Shown here: piece by piece, positions 15,588 through 24,733 of the stretch
How positions within the stretch are numbered: position 1 is the first letter of the stretch
Layout: the number at the start of each line of letters is the position of its first letter
Origin: Haloplanus sp. XH21
GTDB lineage: Archaea; Halobacteriota; Halobacteria; Halobacteriales; Haloferacaceae
NCBI RefSeq assembly: GCF_023276355.1
Contig: NZ_JALLPL010000001.1
Location: forward strand, 248,001-312,000
DNA: 64,000 nt
Reading direction: 5' to 3'
The notes under the pieces: generated by a model
Told to the model about the DNA's origin: nothing
Databases searched by the model: none
What the model saw: the letters and a program-made list of their open reading frames with translations, nothing else
Position numbers and translations under genes: made by a program

Positions 15588-16667
15588 TCAGCGCAGGGTG
15601 TCCCGCTCGTCCCCGAGGCCGACACCCGGGTCGTCGGTGCCGTGTTCGGCTTTGTAGGCATCGACGAGCTCGCGACTGTACCGCGCGATCCGATTTCGGG
15701 ACGTCGGCACGATCGTGCTCGCCGCCGCGGCGACCTGCCCCTGGGTGAGGTGCTTGCGCGAGAGCAGCCGATCCGCCGCGTACAGCGCCGACGCCGCGAC
15801 GGTGCGTCGTGGCGTCCCCGGTCCAACCGGCACCTGGTCGCCGAGTTGCATCAGGTGTTGGGCCAGCCGCCACGTCCGCACCGCCCGCGCCCCGGAAATC
15901 GTGTCTTCCTCAAGTGCGTCGACCACCGTCATCACGGCGTCCCTCCGGATGACCGGTGCATCGAACCCGCATTCACACCGGATCTTCCGGGCGGCAGCGC
16001 ACACCCGCTCGTGGGGCGCCTTGGTGTGCGTCGCGACCGCGATATCGATCTCGTTTCGGTCGATCGATGAGGCCCGCACAGCCAGCAAGACGGCGCCGCC
16101 GGCGAGTGCCTCCCAGGCCATCCGCCCGCCGGGGAGCCGTGCTTCCGAGGCACTTTGGAGGTACCGTGCTGCCGTCTTAACGACGTGGTCGGGTAGGTCC
16201 AGGTTGCCGCCGATCATCTCGATGTCGCGCAGCCCCTCGTTGAGCCGCTTGGTCCGCTTGCGCTTCTTGCAGAACTGGTAGCGCTTGTGCCACTTCCGGA
16301 GACGCTGGAACTTCTCCCACTGCTCGTTGCTGAGGGGATTGCCGTGGCCATCGGTGGACTTCCCGATCTTCGTGTGGAGGCCCTTGTCCGTCCGGAGCGG
16401 GTCCACGGTTTCGATGCTCTGGTCGGCGTCACCGACCATTCCGAGGTCGTTCAGCGTCGGGCTCAGATCTACCCATTGGTCAGCGACGATCAGCCCGCAA
16501 ACCGTACAGAACGACTCCTCGTCTTCGGTGATCACCTGGCCTTCGCACTCCGGACATGTCGACCGCGCCGACGGTTCGTGCTCGACCTGAAACGTGCGAC
16601 TGCGCTGCTCGGTAGTTGACGTCTGTCCGTCCGAAACCAGTAGTTCGCGAGCGTTGTAACTCGACAT
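15588..16667 (-). CDS. tfb: Transcription initiation factor IIB (TFB), divergent
   Basis: 359 aa. The N-terminal zinc ribbon has Cys38/Cys41 and Cys54/Cys57. The helical linker (GLHTKIGKSTDGHGNPLS) and two cyclin-like repeats follow. The segment after the ribbon, which normally reads ID-GPEWR-F and enters the polymerase cleft (B-reader), is replaced here by a longer VDLSPTLNDLGMVGDADQS-type sequence. This is therefore probably a specialised TFB. Haloarchaea usually carry several TFB genes, used in different TBP pairings. It has a structured 5' leader almost identical in layout to that of the RPA-like gene at 42.7 kb. Confidence 0.93.
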   Translation of the reverse strand: MSSYNARELLVSDGQTSTTEQRSRTFQVEHEPSARSTCPECEGQVITEDEESFCTVCGLIVADQWVDLSPTLNDLGMVGDADQSIETVDPLRTDKGLHTKIGKSTDGHGNPLSNEQWEKFQRLRKWHKRYQFCKKRKRTKRLNEGLRDIEMIGGNLDLPDHVVKTAARYLQSASEARLPGGRMAWEALAGGAVLLAVRASSIDRNEIDIAVATHTKAPHERVCAAARKIRCECGFDAPVIRRDAVMTVVDALEEDTISGARAVRTWRLAQHLMQLGDQVPVGPGTPRRTVAASALYAADRLLSRKHLTQGQVAAAASTIVPTSRNRIARYSRELVDAYKAEHGTDDPGVGLGDERDTLR

Positions 16668-16681
16668 CGGTTGGTTAGCAC

Positions 16682-16729
16682 CCGAAGGCGCTCACCAGAG
16701 CACGACACCGCGATGTCTCAGTATCGCGG
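16682..16729 (-). promoter_or_regulatory. 5' leader hairpin of the TFB gene
   Basis: Just before the TFB start (on the minus strand) lies a stem of 7 bp (CCGCGAT/ATCGCGG at 16708-16714 and 16723-16729, loop 8 nt), then about 12 nt, then the 14-mer seen on the plus strand as CCGAAGGCGCTCAC (16682-16695), then 14 nt to the ATG. The same arrangement with the same 14-mer and stem occurs at 42717-42761 before the RPA-like gene. It is probably a transcribed leader. Confidence 0.5.
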
Positions 16730-16948
16730 ATCTCTGACATCCAGAATGGACAGGACTGACTACACGCTCTCGTGCGCTTTCGCGAGCGCCTTCACCCCTC
16801 GCGGGCGCGAGCAACAACTCTCGGCGGCGCTTCTATTGGGTATCCTGTGTATGAGGCAAAGGAGGACTACCGCAGAAGTCTGGATCAGGAGTCGCTCTCG
16901 CCCATTCGCAGGTGGTAACCGACGATCAGGAGGGCGTCTTCTCCGCGA

Positions 16949-16990
16949 TTAACCAACACCCGCGCGATGGACGCTGCGAGTGTTGGTTAA
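16949..16990. repeat. 11-bp perfect inverted repeat upstream of Argonaute
   Basis: Arms TTAACCAACAC (16949-16959) and GTGTTGGTTAA (16980-16990), spacer 20 nt, ending 50 nt before the Argonaute ATG. Position suggests an operator; a hairpin in the leader is also possible. The rest of 16,730-17,040 shows no gene. Confidence 0.6.
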
Positions 16991-17040
16991 CACATTTCAT
17001 CGAGTCGAACACCCACCCCCGAAACGCCTAACTTAGCCCC

Positions 17041-19260
17041 ATGACACTGATTACGAAAATGGGGCAGTTCCTCAGCTCATTCCAGATAGCGGTTCCCGAG
17101 ATTCCTGCTGAGATCTACGAGATATCTGCAAAACTCCCGGACAACCCTTACTCGGAACTAGCTCACTTTGAGAATATTCTGGCGGACAGGTCATGGGGAG
17201 AGGCCCACCGCATTCGAGGGGACGATGGAGAATGGTGTATCGCAGTCTTTGGGCACGAACACGAACCTGAGGAGGTCGATGCCGACGGGATAACCCTTAG
17301 CTTGGAGGATCAGACCACCCTGAATCCGGAGAATCCACGGCATAGAGGTGCTCTTGGCCAAGCTCTTCGAGATGGATTCGGATCATTCCTGACGTCAGTC
17401 CTCGACTGCTGGGAGTACAACGAGCGGGGGAACTTCTACGAGGCCGAGCCAATTCGGACCGTTCGAGGCGAAGAAGCGACCTTCGAGATGTTCCGCGGGG
17501 TCCGGACTAGCATCGATTACCGATCCGGTTCCGGGTTCATGCTCAGCCTCGACCCCACCCGGAAATTCGTCGACGAACGGACGCTCGCGGATCGCCTCGA
17601 AGCACAGGGCGAATCCGCGGTCATCGACCAGTTTGCGGACGGACGGCGCTACTTCTTCTTCAACCGTCCTGAACCACAACCAGTACAACTGCACTCAGTT
17701 TCCGACGCAACCGTCACTGACGAAACGATGAACATCGATGGAGAACCAACCTCGGTGCTCTCGTTCGTCGAAGACAACTACGGGAGTGACTGGGCCGGGA
17801 AAATCGATCCAACCGAACCGGTTGTGAAGTACAAGTATTCGGGCGGAGACCGAACCTACGACGCTGCACCGTCACTCCTTCGTCTGATCCCCAATCAAGA
17901 GGAGGTCACGACCCAGGCATCGACGCTCGATGCGTACGAACGCTGGGAGGAAGTCCAGGAGTGGATGCGCCCGGTTCATTATATCCGCCTCGGAGACCAC
18001 GAAGCCGATGTCGCTGACGAACCGATCCAAGAGGGCGTAGATACATTCGATTTCCCGCCGCTCACCTTCGGGGACGATACGGTATTGGAGGTCGGTTCAT
18101 CCGACTTGACAAGCTCAGGCGACGTGACCAGAGATGTCTGGGAGTATCGAACCCTCGACTATCTCGAAGAGTTCGGACCGAAGCGAAAGCCGATGGACGA
18201 GCCATGGGTCGCCGTGCTCCATACAGATTCGACCCGGCAAACGGCATTCGACGCGTTCGACGACGTCCGGGAGTACGTGAAGCGGTACGCTGATCTTGAT
18301 CTGAAAGAGCAGCCTGGCGGTGTAAGCTTCGAGAGTAGAGCTGAATACGACCAGTGGAAAGAAGAATTTGCTCCAAAGGTTACGGGCGCGTTCGCGTACC
18401 TGACCGGTGATGGCCAAACGGAATACTACGACGTGATCAACGCAGTGGCCGGGAAGCCGGTCCAACACATTCGCCACGATAACTATCAACAGGAGCGCAA
18501 CCGGGATGAGAGTTATTCGCTTAGGAATACAGCGACAGATCTAGCGTCGAAACTCGGTGTGCGACCGTTCCTGTTAGAGGGAGGGCTGTCCGCAGATGTC
18601 GTCATCGGCCTGAGTGTAACCGGGGACCAAAGCACCACTGCCTGCTCGGTTACTGTGTCTGGAGAATCGGGGGACGTAATCGACTGGACGAAACAAGCAC
18701 ACGGACGAGGAGATAAGACGGTAGACAATTTCGACCACGCCGAGAAGCTAATTGGCGACGGGATCGTCGAAGCAATCGATCATAACGAGGGGGCCGTCGA
18801 CTCACTGGTGGTCCACCGGAATGGAACCTACGGAAACGAGGAAATTGCGGGGATCCAATCAGCCGTCGAGAGCCTGAAGGAAGAAGGATACATCGACGAC
18901 GACTTCAGCTGGAGTGCAGTCGAGCTACGGGATAGTACGTCGTATCGGATATTTTCCGATGACACTGACTGTGAGTGCCAAACCGGAGCGTACGCTGAGG
19001 TGGATGGATCCACGATGGTCCTGGCTCCCTCTGGAGGCGAATACACGTATCAGGGAACGCCACGGACATTCCGGATCCAAGAAAAAGCAGGAACGAGTGA
19101 CATCGATATCGCGGAAATCGGCCAAGACGTCTTCGACCTCTCGTTCTTGGTCTGGTGGTCGCCTGGCTCGAAGATCAGCGATCCGATCACGACCAGATAT
19201 CCTGCGGAGATGCACAAGTTGTTCGAGAGGTGCCCCCAGCTCAAATTCCTGCCCAGCTAA
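17041..19260 (+). CDS. ago: Prokaryotic Argonaute (long form, probably catalytically inactive)
   Basis: 739 aa, the right size for a long pAgo. Residues about 150-300 look like the linker/PAZ region (SGSGFMLSLDPTRKFVDERTL, YDAAPSLLRLIPNQEE). The MID/PIWI half runs from about 385: NTATDLASKLGVRPFLLEGG (496-515), the first PIWI strand VIGLSVTGDQ (521-530), the second catalytic strand VVHRNGTYGNEE (590-601), and the C-terminal SDPITTRYPAEMHKLFERC (713-731). The Asp of the usual IGxDV is Ser525 and the Asp of HRDG is Asn594, so two of the DEDX catalytic positions are missing. That points to guide-directed binding rather than slicing, as in long-B pAgos, which act with partner effectors. Its 3' end overlaps a convergent gene by 4 nt. 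Alternatives to Argonaute are unlikely given the ordered motifs. Confidence 0.85.
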   Translation: MTLITKMGQFLSSFQIAVPEIPAEIYEISAKLPDNPYSELAHFENILADRSWGEAHRIRGDDGEWCIAVFGHEHEPEEVDADGITLSLEDQTTLNPENPRHRGALGQALRDGFGSFLTSVLDCWEYNERGNFYEAEPIRTVRGEEATFEMFRGVRTSIDYRSGSGFMLSLDPTRKFVDERTLADRLEAQGESAVIDQFADGRRYFFFNRPEPQPVQLHSVSDATVTDETMNIDGEPTSVLSFVEDNYGSDWAGKIDPTEPVVKYKYSGGDRTYDAAPSLLRLIPNQEEVTTQASTLDAYERWEEVQEWMRPVHYIRLGDHEADVADEPIQEGVDTFDFPPLTFGDDTVLEVGSSDLTSSGDVTRDVWEYRTLDYLEEFGPKRKPMDEPWVAVLHTDSTRQTAFDAFDDVREYVKRYADLDLKEQPGGVSFESRAEYDQWKEEFAPKVTGAFAYLTGDGQTEYYDVINAVAGKPVQHIRHDNYQQERNRDESYSLRNTATDLASKLGVRPFLLEGGLSADVVIGLSVTGDQSTTACSVTVSGESGDVIDWTKQAHGRGDKTVDNFDHAEKLIGDGIVEAIDHNEGAVDSLVVHRNGTYGNEEIAGIQSAVESLKEEGYIDDDFSWSAVELRDSTSYRIFSDDTDCECQTGAYAEVDGSTMVLAPSGGEYTYQGTPRTFRIQEKAGTSDIDIAEIGQDVFDLSFLVWWSPGSKISDPITTRYPAEMHKLFERCPQLKFLPS

Positions 19261-20330
19261 ATCTCGTCCAACCAATACCGATTTGCCTTCAGTCGATAAT
19301 CGAACTCGGGTACAGTAGAAGGATTGGCCCCATTCTGGATGTGATCACAGAGCTCATCGAGCTGGTGGTTGACACTCGCCGCATCTGAAATGACTGCCTC
19401 GACCAATTCGTCATCAGCCCATTCGTCGTAAAAGGGGCGCTTTGATTCCTCATAGCACTGTAGGTGTTGAGAATATTCCGCTCGGACACCCTCAAGCGGG
19501 TCCTGGAGTTCCTCCGGGAGATACTCGTCTGCGAGGTCAGTAATGACCTCCACTCGTAATGCGTCTGGGGGATGAAGAAATTCGTCCTCAACACCGACGT
19601 CGCGTTGAATGAAGTACGGATTCTGGGAGAGGAGATGGTGGAGTTGGGCACACACGTAGCTTGGACCGAACGCAAAGAAGCCAGCGACGTCGCAAAAGAG
19701 CTCGTCGTACCAGTGAATCCAGTTCCCATGAAAATCTCGTTCAGTTCTATCAGAATCCATCTGCCGCCGAAGTTCACCGAACCGTTGGCTGAACTCGCGA
19801 GATCGGGAAGAACGCTGGTCCAACAATGCGTGCGCCACTTCGTGTGCCAGGATCGGCGTCGTCGGGACGATATCTCTTCCACGAGGGACGAATATTACGT
19901 AGAACTCATCGTCAAGTAGTGGTAAGAGCGCGTAGTTCTCGCGGATGACGGGGAAGCAGGTCACCGAGAGCCCGATCGCATCGGTGAGTTCCTCGCAGAT
20001 CTCTTCGACATGTTGAATCCGGTCCGACCAACGCTCCCGATGATGGGTGAACAAGTCGAGATGAGTGAGTACGAGCTCCAGATCCGAGATGTCGGCCTCT
20101 GCGGAGATGACCTTCGAAAGGTACCGCTGATACAGTGCTTCGTTATCCGGATTGGCCTCGACGTCCGATCGGCGGCTGTCGATTGCTTCGAACGTCCCTC
20201 GGATATCGGTGAAATACTCGTCAAACGCAGTTCGAATCGGGAGGTCAGAAAAGCGCTCGGCCTCCTCCTGAAGATGTTCAAACCGCTCCGCTAGATCATC
20301 CTCGCGGTGATCAATGATCCGTGTGGGCAA
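19257..20330 (-). CDS. HEXXH zinc-metallopeptidase-like protein
   Basis: 357 aa. The core has AHEVAHALL with the zinc motif at residues 163-167 and a downstream YDELFCDVAG (Glu210/Asp214) suitable for the third ligand, as in gluzincin-type peptidases. The N-terminal 120 residues are helical with many acidic and arginine residues. Its start overlaps the end of the 148-aa gene by 20 nt, and its 3' end meets the Argonaute gene head-on with a 4-nt overlap. It could be a protease effector or a structural zinc protein. Substrate unknown. The tight packing around Argonaute and the AddAB-like genes makes a shared system worth considering. Confidence 0.7.
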   Translation of the reverse strand: MPTRIIDHREDDLAERFEHLQEEAERFSDLPIRTAFDEYFTDIRGTFEAIDSRRSDVEANPDNEALYQRYLSKVISAEADISDLELVLTHLDLFTHHRERWSDRIQHVEEICEELTDAIGLSVTCFPVIRENYALLPLLDDEFYVIFVPRGRDIVPTTPILAHEVAHALLDQRSSRSREFSQRFGELRRQMDSDRTERDFHGNWIHWYDELFCDVAGFFAFGPSYVCAQLHHLLSQNPYFIQRDVGVEDEFLHPPDALRVEVITDLADEYLPEELQDPLEGVRAEYSQHLQCYEESKRPFYDEWADDELVEAVISDAASVNHQLDELCDHIQNGANPSTVPEFDYRLKANRYWLDEI

Positions 20331-20757
20331 CGTAATCCCGTAGTTGTTCTGCGTCCTGGTCGGTCGTTCTCGTCGCCAACTCCTCGACTAACTCCAACAC
20401 CTCTACGACCTCGTCGAGGTCACCGCGATACTCCAGATCATCCTTCGTCCGTCCTAAAAGGTCCAAATACCGGTTTAGACGGTTGATCGCGTACTTGTCG
20501 ATATCGCCGTAGTGTTCTCGTACCCGGCGGGCCAAGGTGTACGCGTAGTTGTCAGCCTCCTCCGGGTGCTCCAACGCATCACGGAGCGTTCGGAGAACAG
20601 CTTTCCCGTCTTCGAGGTTGTCACGGAGTTCGTCGGCGCGCGTTCTCGTGACGGACCCGTTGCTCTGGAGAAGGGCAAGCGCGTACAGGGCATCATCAGC
20701 CTGATCACTGATGTGGCGCCCCGTCTCGTAGCGCCGTTTGGATCTCCAGAGACTCAT
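20311..20757 (-). CDS. Hypothetical helical protein partnered with the metallopeptidase
   Basis: 148 aa, almost entirely helical and charged (ADELRDNLEDGKAVLRTLRDAL..., VVEVLELVEELATR). No motif recognised. It overlaps the downstream metallopeptidase gene, so both should be translated together, like a two-gene toxin-antitoxin or regulator-protease cassette. A TAATATTATAAC stretch lies just before the ATG, nearer than a normal TATA element, so either the true start is further in or this is an operator. The 220 nt upstream separate it from the AddA-like gene; no gene is visible there. Confidence 0.6.
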   Translation of the reverse strand: MSLWRSKRRYETGRHISDQADDALYALALLQSNGSVTRTRADELRDNLEDGKAVLRTLRDALEHPEEADNYAYTLARRVREHYGDIDKYAINRLNRYLDLLGRTKDDLEYRGDLDEVVEVLELVEELATRTTDQDAEQLRDYVAHTDH

Positions 20758-20977
20758 TCCGTTATAATATTAGAAGGGGTGCTAAATCAGTTTTGCCCAG
20801 TGTCCTCAGACGGCCAAACGGGCCCATTTCGACCTATTCACCCGCCTTAGATCCAATTTCTCGGAGTCGTTCGAACTCTATCGAGTTGTGGCTCGCAGCC
20901 TTCCAGTGAGTCATGGGTTCCAGACCGCGTTAAATCCTCCAACTCCGTGGCTATCTCTGTAGATGAGGTCGTGTTAC

Positions 20978-23900
20978 TCACAGATGAGTCGAGAGTCGCG
21001 AACAGACGGTAGCGTCAAGCTCAGTTTCCAGATCTTCGAGCTCCTCAGGACTCCACAGGAATGATCGTTGGGCCCCAGCCTCGGTAAAGAGCAGCGTTGC
21101 CTCGACGTCCATCTGCGGATTAGACTGGTGAAGCGCCACAGCGTACGCCTTCATCTGCCACTCGTAGTAGTCTGACTTTGCTTCGATCTGATGTGGACGT
21201 GAGATGTCGTTGGTCTTGTAGTCGACGACGTGGTATCCGCCATCCGTTTTCGAGATGTGGTCGACGTATCCGTACAGTTGTCCCGAATCCAGCATCGCTC
21301 GGACCATTTTCTCGTCTACGGTGCCACCCTCATCGAGGGAGTTCAGATACTCCGATGCCGTAGCCACGTGACGCGATATATCTGAAAGGTCGGTTTGCGT
21401 CACGTTGTCGGAGGAAACTTCGTGTTGAGTCGCGACCTGTTCGGTCAATCGCAGGAGGGTGGACTCGTCGTCGGGATTAACACGCAACTCGACGGCCTTG
21501 TGTACGACGTCGCCGAAAACGTTCCGAGGAAGACCCGTAGACTCACTGCCTGAAGAACTGGTATCTGAACCCGAATCGTTCTCTGGGGGTTCGTAAGATA
21601 CGTACCGTCCAGTGTGGTCGACGACGATGTCCCCGGGCGCCCCATCCTCGATGAGCGAACCCAAGTACGACGCCGCAATATCGTACTCCGGTTCAACCTC
21701 GTACGCATCGACGTCAGGTTCCAGGGAGATGGGTTCAGCGGCATCGGTTGAGGCGGACTCTGCGCTCATTCTGGGAAACCGCACTGTTACCGGGGTTTCT
21801 CTCTCCTCCGGAACCGCTGTCGATCCGGCCACAGCGAGTTCTTCGAGAACGTCGTTGGAGAGTATCTCTGGTGCAACGATATCGTACCAGTTCGACGGTT
21901 CGCCTCGATCACCGGTATCCAGTGATTCGACCGACTCGTCGTCGCTTCCAGCGGTGCCGATCAGGAAGAGGTGGTCCCTGGCGCGCGTCGCAGCGACGTA
22001 GAGGATCCGTTTCTCCTCGGCAACGGCTTCGCGTTTCCTGGAGAAGTTGAGTCGTCGTTTGAGGATCGTGTCTTGCTGCTCGAAGACGTCAACGGTTCCT
22101 GGTGCACGGATGCCAAGCAATGGCTGCCGGTCGTCTGTCAGCGGGTCCTCGATGATTTCGAACTCAGCGATGTTCTCGCCATAGCCAGGTCGAAGGTTGA
22201 AGTCCGTCGAGAGGCCCGGGACGAATACAGCCGGGAACTCCTGACCCTTCGCGTCGTGCACGGTCATGATCCTGACGCCATCGGCATCCTCAGGTACTGC
22301 CGCTTCGCCCTCCCGGCTCGAGAGCTCGACCTCACGATCGATTCGGTCGACGACTTCTGGGAGGGTCTGTAGTCCGTCTTCGCCCCACTCTCGAAGGCGA
22401 TCGCGGAACTTCTCGACGTTTGCGATAGCCTGCTGGCCGCGCTCGTCGAGTGCGAGACTCGCAAGATACCCGGTGTCTTCGATTATCCGGCCGAGTAACG
22501 CGTCCCAGGTTTCCACTAGTGGCGTCGGCCCGCTACAGCCAGCGAGTCGGCGCCAGGTTTCGATACGCTCTCGAGCAGTGGTCAGTCGGTCGTGGTCAGT
22601 TCGCTGGAGCGCGCGCCAAAGTTCACCATCACCGATGTCGTCGCGCTCGATACTATCCCAGAGGCCGACCACGTCCGTGTCTTCGAAGCCGAATAGAGGT
22701 GAGCGCAAGACGCCGAACAGTGCGAGATCATCGATTGGATCCTGAAGTACTGCGAGGAGATTCCTGATGGCCGTGATCTCCGTGCTCTCGTAGAACCCGA
22801 TCCCCGAAGCCACCGTGTAGGGAACGTTGAGCGAGGCGAGAGCTCGTTCGTACGATTCGAGGTGAGTCCGTTTCCGCAGTAAAATAGCCACGTCCTTCGG
22901 TTCCAGCTCGACAGGTTCCTCGACGGGGTCGCCATCCTCGTAGCCAGTAACTTCGTAGCGCTCAGGTGCGTCATCGAGGAAAGCTGCAACCTCGGCAGCT
23001 AATGCTCGTGCATCGAGGGTGGCGCCATCTTCGGGGAGTGCACGAAGCTGGTGATCTTCAGTGAGGGCTTCCTCCCGCACTGGCCGCTCTTCCGGTACGA
23101 GGACGAAGGTCGCACCCAGGCCGATCTCGGCCTCGTCAGTTCTATCGGGGGCCAGACGTTGTGGATCTGGCTCGAAGGAAGTATCGTCCCCACGGATCCC
23201 CGGCGGCGCATCCTGATGGGTTTGAGGGACCTGGCCGAAGAGGTCATCGAACAGCTCGTTTATCGGTTCGAGAACACCCGGGAGTGACCGGAAGTTACGC
23301 GACAGATCTCTCCCTTCCCCCACCTCATAGGTTTCTTCGAGCGGTGGAACCGACGCCTGCTGGTTTGCCTGGGCGAGTCTCTCGCGTTCTACCGCATACT
23401 GTGTAACGTCAGCGCCTCGGAAGCGGAAGATGCTCTGTTTTTCGTCGCCGACCACGAAGACGTTCAGCCCGTCGTACTCGGCGTCCAGGGAGGTCAACAA
23501 CTCGACCAGTTCCCATTGTCTCGGGTCCGTGTCCTGAACCTCGTCGAGCATGACGTGGTCGAATGATTCTCGAACGTCTGCCCGAACTGTCGGAGACGAT
23601 CGTAGTAGATCGATACAACCGTCGATCAGGTCGGCGAAGTCGAGGACACGCTCACGTCGCTTGCGATCTTCGTATTCGTCGTGAAGATCACGGAAGAGCG
23701 ATGCGAGACTAATGTAGTACGGGGCGGCGTTGCGCTCGACGGCAAGCCGTCCTGGAATGGCCCATCGTTCGACAGGGAGTGCCTCCACTAGCGCGGACGT
23801 TGCTTCGTCGTATCGTTCGGCGTTCTCGTCGTCCCAGTCGTCATGTCCGCCGTAACACCAACTGTCCCAGCTACCATAGTACGGCGTTCGGTCCGAGGTG

Positions 23901-24733
23901 AGAGCTTCACAGAGAGCAGCTGCAGCGTCATGGGTAGCGACGTCATTCAGAGCCGCGCCGATGATATCGTGCGTCTCGACGGCTGTTGCAACGTTCTGGG
24001 CGATACTGATCCGATTTCCGCCCGCGCTCTCTTCGTCCGCCACCTGCCGGATGTCCCGGAGTGCCTCCTCGACGTCTGGACGGTCAAGTAGCGTCCGTGC
24101 TTCGCCAACGTCGATAGGTGAGTAACGCTCGCGGACGAATTCGACGTAGTCCGACGGCTCTTGATCCGCCCACTCGTCCGCCCATTCCCGAGCGTGTTGA
24201 TGTTCCTCCAGTAAATCCCCGAGAAGGTCTTCCAGCCTGTCTCGGTAGTAGATATGAGTCAACTCCTCGATTCGTTCGTCGTCCAGGTGATCCTCAACGA
24301 ACGACTCCACGGTCTCGAGTTGGTGTCCCCGGGCCGCCGTCTCTTCGATGACGTCGAAGCCGACCGGGACATCGGCTTCGAGGGCATGCTCATGGAGGAG
24401 TCGCGAACAGAAGCCGTGAATCGTGTGGATGTACGCTTCCGGGAGTGCATCGTGGTACTCACGCCACCGTTCGTACCCATCGCCATCTGTTTCGTCCAAT
24501 CGATCGCTAACGGACTCTCGTACCCGCTCCTTGAGTTCTGCCGCACCGCTTTCAGTGAAGGTGATTGCGGCGGTCGAATGCGGGTCGGCGTCGGTGGTTT
24601 CGAGAAGCTTCAGATACCGCATCGCAAAGGTCGTCGTCTTGCCACTGCCGGCCCCGGCTGTGACAGCATAGTTGCGGTCGTGGGCCAGAGCCGCCAGTTT
24701 CTGTGGGTCTTCCAAGTGCCTGAACTCCACCAT
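20978..24733 (-). CDS. AddA-like UvrD-family helicase with C-terminal PD-(D/E)XK nuclease
   Basis: 1,251 aa. Superfamily-1A motifs: Walker A TAGAGSGKTTTFAMRY (25-40), ITFTESGAAELKERV, motif II LDEVQDT near 401, VGDEKQSIFRFRGAD, later IMTVHDAKGQEFPAVF and LYVAATRARDHLFL. Near residue 1,168 the RecB-type nuclease motif appears (YGYVDHISKT...VVDYKTND, then a YEWQMKAYAVAL helix). This is the order of AddA in AddAB. The ATG shares a base with the stop of the AddB-like gene upstream. Such complexes unwind and degrade duplex ends. RecBCD/AddAB are bacterial recombination enzymes and not standard in haloarchaea, so an accessory or defence role is likely. Confidence 0.9.
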   Translation of the reverse strand: MVEFRHLEDPQKLAALAHDRNYAVTAGAGSGKTTTFAMRYLKLLETTDADPHSTAAITFTESGAAELKERVRESVSDRLDETDGDGYERWREYHDALPEAYIHTIHGFCSRLLHEHALEADVPVGFDVIEETAARGHQLETVESFVEDHLDDERIEELTHIYYRDRLEDLLGDLLEEHQHAREWADEWADQEPSDYVEFVRERYSPIDVGEARTLLDRPDVEEALRDIRQVADEESAGGNRISIAQNVATAVETHDIIGAALNDVATHDAAAALCEALTSDRTPYYGSWDSWCYGGHDDWDDENAERYDEATSALVEALPVERWAIPGRLAVERNAAPYYISLASLFRDLHDEYEDRKRRERVLDFADLIDGCIDLLRSSPTVRADVRESFDHVMLDEVQDTDPRQWELVELLTSLDAEYDGLNVFVVGDEKQSIFRFRGADVTQYAVERERLAQANQQASVPPLEETYEVGEGRDLSRNFRSLPGVLEPINELFDDLFGQVPQTHQDAPPGIRGDDTSFEPDPQRLAPDRTDEAEIGLGATFVLVPEERPVREEALTEDHQLRALPEDGATLDARALAAEVAAFLDDAPERYEVTGYEDGDPVEEPVELEPKDVAILLRKRTHLESYERALASLNVPYTVASGIGFYESTEITAIRNLLAVLQDPIDDLALFGVLRSPLFGFEDTDVVGLWDSIERDDIGDGELWRALQRTDHDRLTTARERIETWRRLAGCSGPTPLVETWDALLGRIIEDTGYLASLALDERGQQAIANVEKFRDRLREWGEDGLQTLPEVVDRIDREVELSSREGEAAVPEDADGVRIMTVHDAKGQEFPAVFVPGLSTDFNLRPGYGENIAEFEIIEDPLTDDRQPLLGIRAPGTVDVFEQQDTILKRRLNFSRKREAVAEEKRILYVAATRARDHLFLIGTAGSDDESVESLDTGDRGEPSNWYDIVAPEILSNDVLEELAVAGSTAVPEERETPVTVRFPRMSAESASTDAAEPISLEPDVDAYEVEPEYDIAASYLGSLIEDGAPGDIVVDHTGRYVSYEPPENDSGSDTSSSGSESTGLPRNVFGDVVHKAVELRVNPDDESTLLRLTEQVATQHEVSSDNVTQTDLSDISRHVATASEYLNSLDEGGTVDEKMVRAMLDSGQLYGYVDHISKTDGGYHVVDYKTNDISRPHQIEAKSDYYEWQMKAYAVALHQSNPQMDVEATLLFTEAGAQRSFLWSPEELEDLETELDATVCSRLSTHL

